A stretch of 64,000 nucleotides of DNA from a virus. Where the stretch lies: the IMG/VR virus record IMGVR_UViG_3300038505_000007, positions 1-64,000 of that record, one strand, 5' to 3'. Below the pieces are notes generated by a model, which saw nothing but the letters and a program-made list of their open reading frames with translations, did not search any database and was not told where the DNA came from. Each line of letters starts with the position of its first letter. The stretch's first letter is position 1. Below are positions 60,825 through 64,000 of the stretch, one piece after another. Position numbers and translations under genes: made by a program.

Positions 60825-61202
60825 ATGCAAGAACAAGATAAAAACAACAGTCTACATATATCTGATTATGCGATAATCAGCATCGTGTTGTTAGGTTTCC
60901 TATCTATGCTTAACATATTCTTATCAATGTTCGGCGTGTCAGATATAAGGATATCTTTAGTGCTAATAGCACTCACGCTTCCGTTCTTGCTGTTGACGTT
61001 GTTCACTTTTAATCCCAGCAAGAGCCAGCTTGCTAAAATACAAGTAGACACAAAGTACGCCAAAAGAGACCTCATGTTGCATAAAAACGACCGCTTTGAG
61101 GAGTACTTTTATAGACAAGAAATGTTAAACCATCTAAGAGAAATACGACGACAGACCAACCCCTACACTAGGTTTGGAAAGTGGGGAGGCAACGATGAAT
61201 AA
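60825..61202 (+). CDS. Two-helix membrane protein
   Basis: A 125-residue protein with AATAGGAGG before ATG 60825. Two hydrophobic segments (YAIISIVLLGFLSMLNIFLS and ISLVLIALTLPFLLLTLFTF) with a short loop are followed by a 50-residue basic cytoplasmic tail (KRDLMLHKNDRFEEYFYRQE). It overlaps the next gene by 8 bp. Size and topology fit a holin or antiholin but also an exclusion protein; no endolysin is next to it. Confidence 0.55.
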   Translation: MQEQDKNNSLHISDYAIISIVLLGFLSMLNIFLSMFGVSDIRISLVLIALTLPFLLLTLFTFNPSKSQLAKIQVDTKYAKRDLMLHKNDRFEEYFYRQEMLNHLREIRRQTNPYTRFGKWGGNDE

Positions 61203-61467
61203 GCTTTGTGCTTACTCTTTAAGCGCTCTACTAGCTCTTTCTCCAGCAATATCGCTCGCAGACACAGAGAAACCTCAACAAATAGTAGACTCTATCTCTA
61301 TTAAGACAGACTCAAAAGATAAGACTAAGAAGGTTCTCATTGTTGAGTTCTACAACGGAAAAACAATAGAGATTCTCCTCTCTAAGGAGCAACTTGAAGA
61401 GCTTATGTCCTCTGAGAAGGAAATAAAGAGGCTCTCAAAAGAGATATTTAACATGTTTTTAGAATAA
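61195..61467 (+). CDS. Small exported protein
   Basis: Start at ATG 61195 with GGGAGG upstream, overlapping the previous stop. The 90-residue product has a signal peptide (MNKLCAYSLSALLALSPAIS followed by LADT), so it is exported, and then an acidic coiled region (EILLSKEQLEELMSSEKEIK). It may work with the OmpA-like protein in the periplasm; a spanin role is possible since it follows a membrane protein, but no lipobox is present. Confidence 0.55.
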   Translation: MNKLCAYSLSALLALSPAISLADTEKPQQIVDSISIKTDSKDKTKKVLIVEFYNGKTIEILLSKEQLEELMSSEKEIKRLSKEIFNMFLE

Positions 61468-61468
61468 C

Positions 61469-61759
61469 ATGGTGCCAGAGTTTCTGCTTGCGTATTCTTG
61501 CTATATAAACAACATACCAAACGCATGCGCAGGAGTCTTGGCTTCTTACTTGTCCTACAACAAGGACCTAAAGTCTGTTATAGAGTTCAACGAGAGAAGA
61601 ATAAACACCTATACCTCTAGGTATCCTGTTCTCATATACGTAGCGACACCTATATATCAAAGCGTATCTGGGCAGCCGATAAGCTTCTCTATAAGCTCTT
61701 CTTCTTCTATCTCTATAGATACAAGGAGAAACTTAATAAGTATTAATTTTGCTTTTTAA
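61469..61759 (+). CDS. Hypothetical protein with Ser-rich end
   Basis: A 96-residue ORF starting 1 bp after the previous stop, with ATG 61469 and no own ribosome-binding site, so it depends on coupling. It has FLLAYSCYINNIPNACAGVL at the start and a beta-type end (ISFSISSSSSISIDTRRNLI). It converges with the zinc-ribbon gene and overlaps it by 17 bp. Low support. Confidence 0.4.
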   Translation: MVPEFLLAYSCYINNIPNACAGVLASYLSYNKDLKSVIEFNERRINTYTSRYPVLIYVATPIYQSVSGQPISFSISSSSSISIDTRRNLISINFAF

Positions 61760-61937
61760 CGTCATCTTCTGTATCAAGAACAATTATGTTCTCTCTTGGA
61801 TGGTTTATATCTGAATTGGGGTGCTTGTTCTTTAGGTCCGTGTTGACCTCTGAGTATCCACAACATGGGCATTTTTTCCAAAAGTATAACTCCGGGTGGT
61901 CTTTCATGAATACTGTTTTGCATATTTTACAAAGCAT
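61743..61937 (-). CDS. Small zinc-ribbon protein, leaderless candidate
   Basis: Start at ATG 61937 (MLCKICKTVFMKDHPELYFW, 64 residues). CKIC and CPCC form a two-knuckle zinc ribbon. TATAAT ends 7 bp before the ATG, so the message would be leaderless; an in-frame ATG at 61946 overlaps the -10. It is the only minus-strand gene in this part apart from the virion-like gene at 62362. It may be a small regulator. Confidence 0.6.
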   Translation of the reverse strand: MLCKICKTVFMKDHPELYFWKKCPCCGYSEVNTDLKNKHPNSDINHPRENIIVLDTEDDVKKQN

Positions 61938-61978
61938 CGTATACATTATACATCGTGTTTTGTTTGACTTTTTCCGAA

Positions 61979-61986
61979 TATAAATA
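61979..61986 (+). promoter_or_regulatory. T4-like late promoter box
   Basis: TATAAATA 23 bp before ATG 62009, opposite the divergent zinc-ribbon gene whose TATAAT lies about 35 bp away. Confidence 0.5.
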
Positions 61987-62008
61987 CAATGTATTAAAGG
62001 AGGACGCA

Positions 62009-62365
62009 ATGAACACTGAGATCTTAGAGAGAGAAGAGCAAAGAGAGATTCAAGCCGTGTTGATGCTTATCACTTCTTATCAGAAGTTCTTAAAAGACAG
62101 CTTCAACCCAGATCTAATATCTCATAAGGTGCATCAGCTTGAAAAAGCAAAAGACGCATTAAGATACTGCACTACTATTAGTTGTGCAACTCGCGTGGTC
62201 TTAGAGAAGAAACAATCTCTTCTAAAAGAGATCTTTTCCCTTGGTTTGTTCGAGAGACTCTCTAAAAAGAAGTTTCATTTAGAATCATCTCTAAAGACAC
62301 TATTAGAAGTAGAAGACATGATAATGTCTGCTGCTAAAAGATTGGCTAAAACAGAGTATCCCTAA
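62009..62365 (+). CDS. Hypothetical coiled protein
   Basis: Start at ATG 62009 with AAAGGAGG 6 bp upstream (118 residues). It is helical and charged (MNTEILEREEQREIQAVLML, LEKAKDALRYCTTISCATRV). Late promoter box upstream. It converges with the virion-like gene at 62362, overlapping by 4 bp. No family recognised. Confidence 0.5.
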   Translation: MNTEILEREEQREIQAVLMLITSYQKFLKDSFNPDLISHKVHQLEKAKDALRYCTTISCATRVVLEKKQSLLKEIFSLGLFERLSKKKFHLESSLKTLLEVEDMIMSAAKRLAKTEYP

Positions 62366-62628
62366 GATATCTTCCCAGGGCCAACGCTCGTTTGAGCACT
62401 CTGGCTCCCCGCTGTAGGAATACCAGGCATAACCTGCGCATTCTGAACTATCTCCATAACTATATCCATAGCAATACCGGATATTGCTTCTGCTAGTTTT
62501 TGCCAGTGGTCGTCTGCTATACCGTTGTAGTTCTTTCCCTGTGACGCGGCGCTCCCAAACTGAGCCTTTAAGCCGTTATATATGGTTTGTTTCATCTTGC
62601 TTTTTAGGTTTGCTGGGTTCATCGCCAT
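62362..62628 (-). CDS. Small virion-like protein
   Basis: An 88-residue protein with AAGGAG 7 bp before ATG 62628. Its start (MAMNPANLKSKMKQTIYNGL, KAQFGSAASQGKN) and its end (VGPGKIS) look like the small virion proteins of many tailed phages that begin with NPA(N/A)LK and end in a Gly-rich PGKI tail; this is from memory and unverified. It lies on the minus strand like the tail cluster but far from it. Probably a minor structural or tail-associated protein. Confidence 0.55.
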   Translation of the reverse strand: MAMNPANLKSKMKQTIYNGLKAQFGSAASQGKNYNGIADDHWQKLAEAISGIAMDIVMEIVQNAQVMPGIPTAGSQSAQTSVGPGKIS

Positions 62629-62740
62629 AAGCGTCTCCTTGTATACTTACATTGTAACACGCTGCGTCCCTAACGTCGCGGTTTCCCGAAACTATGAAAT
62701 AATCGAATAAATAAAAATAGACCTGAGAAAATGCACAAAG

Positions 62741-62748
62741 TATAAATA
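62741..62748 (+). promoter_or_regulatory. T4-like late promoter box before the tRNA
   Basis: TATAAATA 22 bp before the tRNA. TTCCCGAAACTATGAAATAA and ATAAATAAAAAT elements also occur upstream (62670-62718). Confidence 0.4.
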
Positions 62749-62770
62749 AAACAGATCTATAGTAATAGAC

Positions 62771-62847
62771 GGGGGCTTAGCTTAGTTGGTTAAAGCAGCC
62801 GGCTCATAACCGGCGGATCGGGGGTTCGAGTCCCTCAGCCCCTACCA
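62771..62847 (+). tRNA. tRNA with CAT anticodon (elongator Met or Ile2)
   Basis: A complete 77-nt cloverleaf: acceptor GGGGGCT with AGCCCCT (first pair G-U), D arm GCTT with AAGC, anticodon stem GCCGG with CCGGC and loop CTCATAA (anticodon CAT), T arm GGGGG and TTCGAGT, and an encoded CCA. The initiator features are absent: no C1-A72 mismatch and no GGG/CCC anticodon stem. The genes here use ATA often, so Ile2, which reads ATA after lysidine modification, is possible; elongator Met is the alternative. The sequence alone does not decide. Confidence 0.92.
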
Positions 62848-62858
62848 CTTATAAAATT

Positions 62859-63485
62859 ATGGTAAACAAAAGAGACTTCCTATTCTTGCAGGACACCATA
62901 AATGTAGAGTTCATGTCCCTTAAAAGGGACGTAGGAGAAAGATATATACTGTTCATCGTGTCTCATGCCTTCAGCAGCATGTTAGAGCACAAAGCTGCAA
63001 CGATGATAAGTGATATAGTCTATAAGAAAGACCCAAATCTATCTAAATACACAAGCTTTGTGGCTTTATCTCCAATGAAGTGGTCTGAGAGACTGAGACG
63101 TCTAGAGGACATAAGCGAACCATTTCTTCTTAGAGATAAAGCTATAGCGCTTTATGCTCTCTCTTCTCTTAGTGAAGATGAAGATGGCCCTATATCGACG
63201 ACATACTTAAGTCGCGTCATGTTCCTGATCGACAGAGATTATTTTATAGACTATAGGCTAAACCTTCTCAAGGGTGAGTTTATCAAGAGCGATAAAAACA
63301 AAATACTTCTTCCCTCTATACAAGACACAGTAGAGGCATACAACTCTGGCTCTGTCTCTATTAGAGATGAGCTGATGAATTACAACGACGCGCTTACTGA
63401 TAATCTTAAAAATGTCATAGAAGAGGGTCTGTTATCTTATAAGATGTTTTCTAGCTACGGCTTAAAAGAGAACTTCGGCGTATAA
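62859..63485 (+). CDS. Hypothetical protein after the tRNA
   Basis: A 208-residue protein, ATG 62859, only 11 bp after the tRNA end and without a ribosome-binding site, so its message may be formed by processing of a joint transcript. It is helical and mixed (MVNKRDFLFLQDTINVEFMS, MIEEGLLSYKMFSSYG-like end), with many charged residues. It ends at an inverted repeat shared with the convergent NrdA gene. No family recognised. Confidence 0.5.
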   Translation: MVNKRDFLFLQDTINVEFMSLKRDVGERYILFIVSHAFSSMLEHKAATMISDIVYKKDPNLSKYTSFVALSPMKWSERLRRLEDISEPFLLRDKAIALYALSSLSEDEDGPISTTYLSRVMFLIDRDYFIDYRLNLLKGEFIKSDKNKILLPSIQDTVEAYNSGSVSIRDELMNYNDALTDNLKNVIEEGLLSYKMFSSYGLKENFGV

Positions 63486-63512
63486 GCCACGGGCTAATTG
63501 ATCACCCGTGGC
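63486..63512. terminator. Convergent-gene hairpin
   Basis: GCCACGGG with CCCGTGGC, an 8-bp stem with an 11-base loop, between the stop of the 62859 gene and the stop of NrdA. No T run on either strand; it may be a bidirectional barrier. It overlaps the NrdA stop codon. Confidence 0.5.
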
Positions 63513-64000
63513 ATGTCAAGCACTCATCTTTTGTAGCTGCCTGAGATTCTTTTGCTTCCCTAGAGGCAGCGTCTGCTTTTAATACGCTGCTGCCCCTGCA
63601 GTAGTACAAGGTCTTAACGCCTAACTTCCAGGCCTCAAAGTGAATCTCATGAAATAGTTTAGGATCGACGTTGGCATAGAAGAACAAGTTTAAGCTCTGA
63701 GACTGATCTATGAACTTCTGCCTTTGAGCAGCCTGCTGTATGATGGCTTTTTGATTTATCTCCCTTGCGGTTTTAAATACCATCTTCTCTTCTTGTGTCA
63801 AGAAATCGAGATGCTGAACGCTTCCACCGTTTACCACTATACTCTTCCACACCTCGTCGTTGTCTTTACCTTTCTGCTTAAGCAGAGCCTCTAGTGTTGG
63901 GTTCTTCACTAAGAAGACACCTTTTGACGTCTTGTCTGCATAAGCGTTCGCCACTACTGGTTCTATACCGTAGCTGACGCCGCCGCTGATTATAGAGTTA
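63502..64000 (-). CDS. nrdA: Ribonucleotide reductase class I alpha subunit, C-terminal part
   Basis: The frame enters from the right edge and ends at TGA 63502; 165 residues are visible. They show NSIISGGVSYGIEPVVANAY, then ADKTSKGVFLVKN and the barrel end QSLNLFFYANVDPKLFHEIH, FEAWKLGVKTLYYCRGSSVL, which are diagnostic of class I NrdA. The last residues (CLTCHG) keep a C-terminal CxxC pair that receives electrons from glutaredoxin or thioredoxin. It makes dNTPs for phage replication. The beta subunit and the rest of the gene lie beyond the window. Confidence 0.93.
   Translation of the reverse strand, partial: NSIISGGVSYGIEPVVANAYADKTSKGVFLVKNPTLEALLKQKGKDNDEVWKSIVVNGGSVQHLDFLTQEEKMVFKTAREINQKAIIQQAAQRQKFIDQSQSLNLFFYANVDPKLFHEIHFEAWKLGVKTLYYCRGSSVLKADAASREAKESQAATKDECLTCHG

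Overview
The window is a piece of a large tailed-phage (Caudoviricetes) genome with a contractile tail, that is, a myovirus of probable jumbo size. The evidence is a tail sheath, three tube-like proteins, a tape measure, a hub/spike/wedge baseplate set (gpV, gp27-like, LysM-gp25 fusion, giant gpJ-like), a phage-type class I ribonucleotide reductase end, a tRNA, and many short tightly packed genes of unknown function. Several genes are preceded by TATAAATA, the late-promoter box of T4-like phages. The host cannot be fixed. Lipoprotein and OmpA-like genes suggest a Gram-negative host.

Bases 1-35190, minus strand: virion morphogenesis. Reading in the direction of transcription (right to left): a neck/connector candidate, a large protein with a degenerate Nudix-like segment, two tail-completion candidates, a poly-Gln protein, the sheath, two small related proteins (one followed by a broken extension), tube-like proteins, overlapping tail-assembly-chaperone-like ORFs, tape measure, hub, spike, hub/adaptor, LysM-gp25 wedge, a 2365-residue J-like wedge protein, a 771-residue wedge/fibre-attachment protein, and a fibre that runs off the window with near-identical 57-residue propeller repeats. 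A plus-strand HNH gene fused to a P-loop domain is inserted between two tube paralogs.

Bases 35200-44420, mostly plus strand: GC-richer accessory region of small genes with GGGAGG ribosome-binding sites and recurrent promoter-like and hairpin elements. Several small families are duplicated (the QKEA/NWLRKD family, 60-70-residue families, and a 250-residue family). Two small membrane proteins are encoded on the minus strand.

Bases 44420-46080: a gene-free repeat-rich stretch followed by two frameshifted genes, one of foreign-looking composition.

Bases 46100-57660, plus strand: more members of the 250-residue family, a MoxR-type AAA+ ATPase paired with a VWA/metallopeptidase-like partner, and an RNase H-like protein. 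Bases 57690-61760: an envelope-directed cluster (lipoprotein, truncated copy, OmpA-like protein, membrane and exported proteins). Bases 61740-64000: a small zinc-ribbon gene, a small virion-like gene, a CAU-anticodon tRNA, and the C-terminus of NrdA on the minus strand.

Six paralogs of the 250-residue family sit in separate transcription units. Three carry sequence changes or neighbours worth checking: one is split by an 11-bp tandem duplication, one contains a 21-bp duplication, and two follow the MoxR-VWA pair. All family assignments are by eye from motifs and have not been tested by database search.
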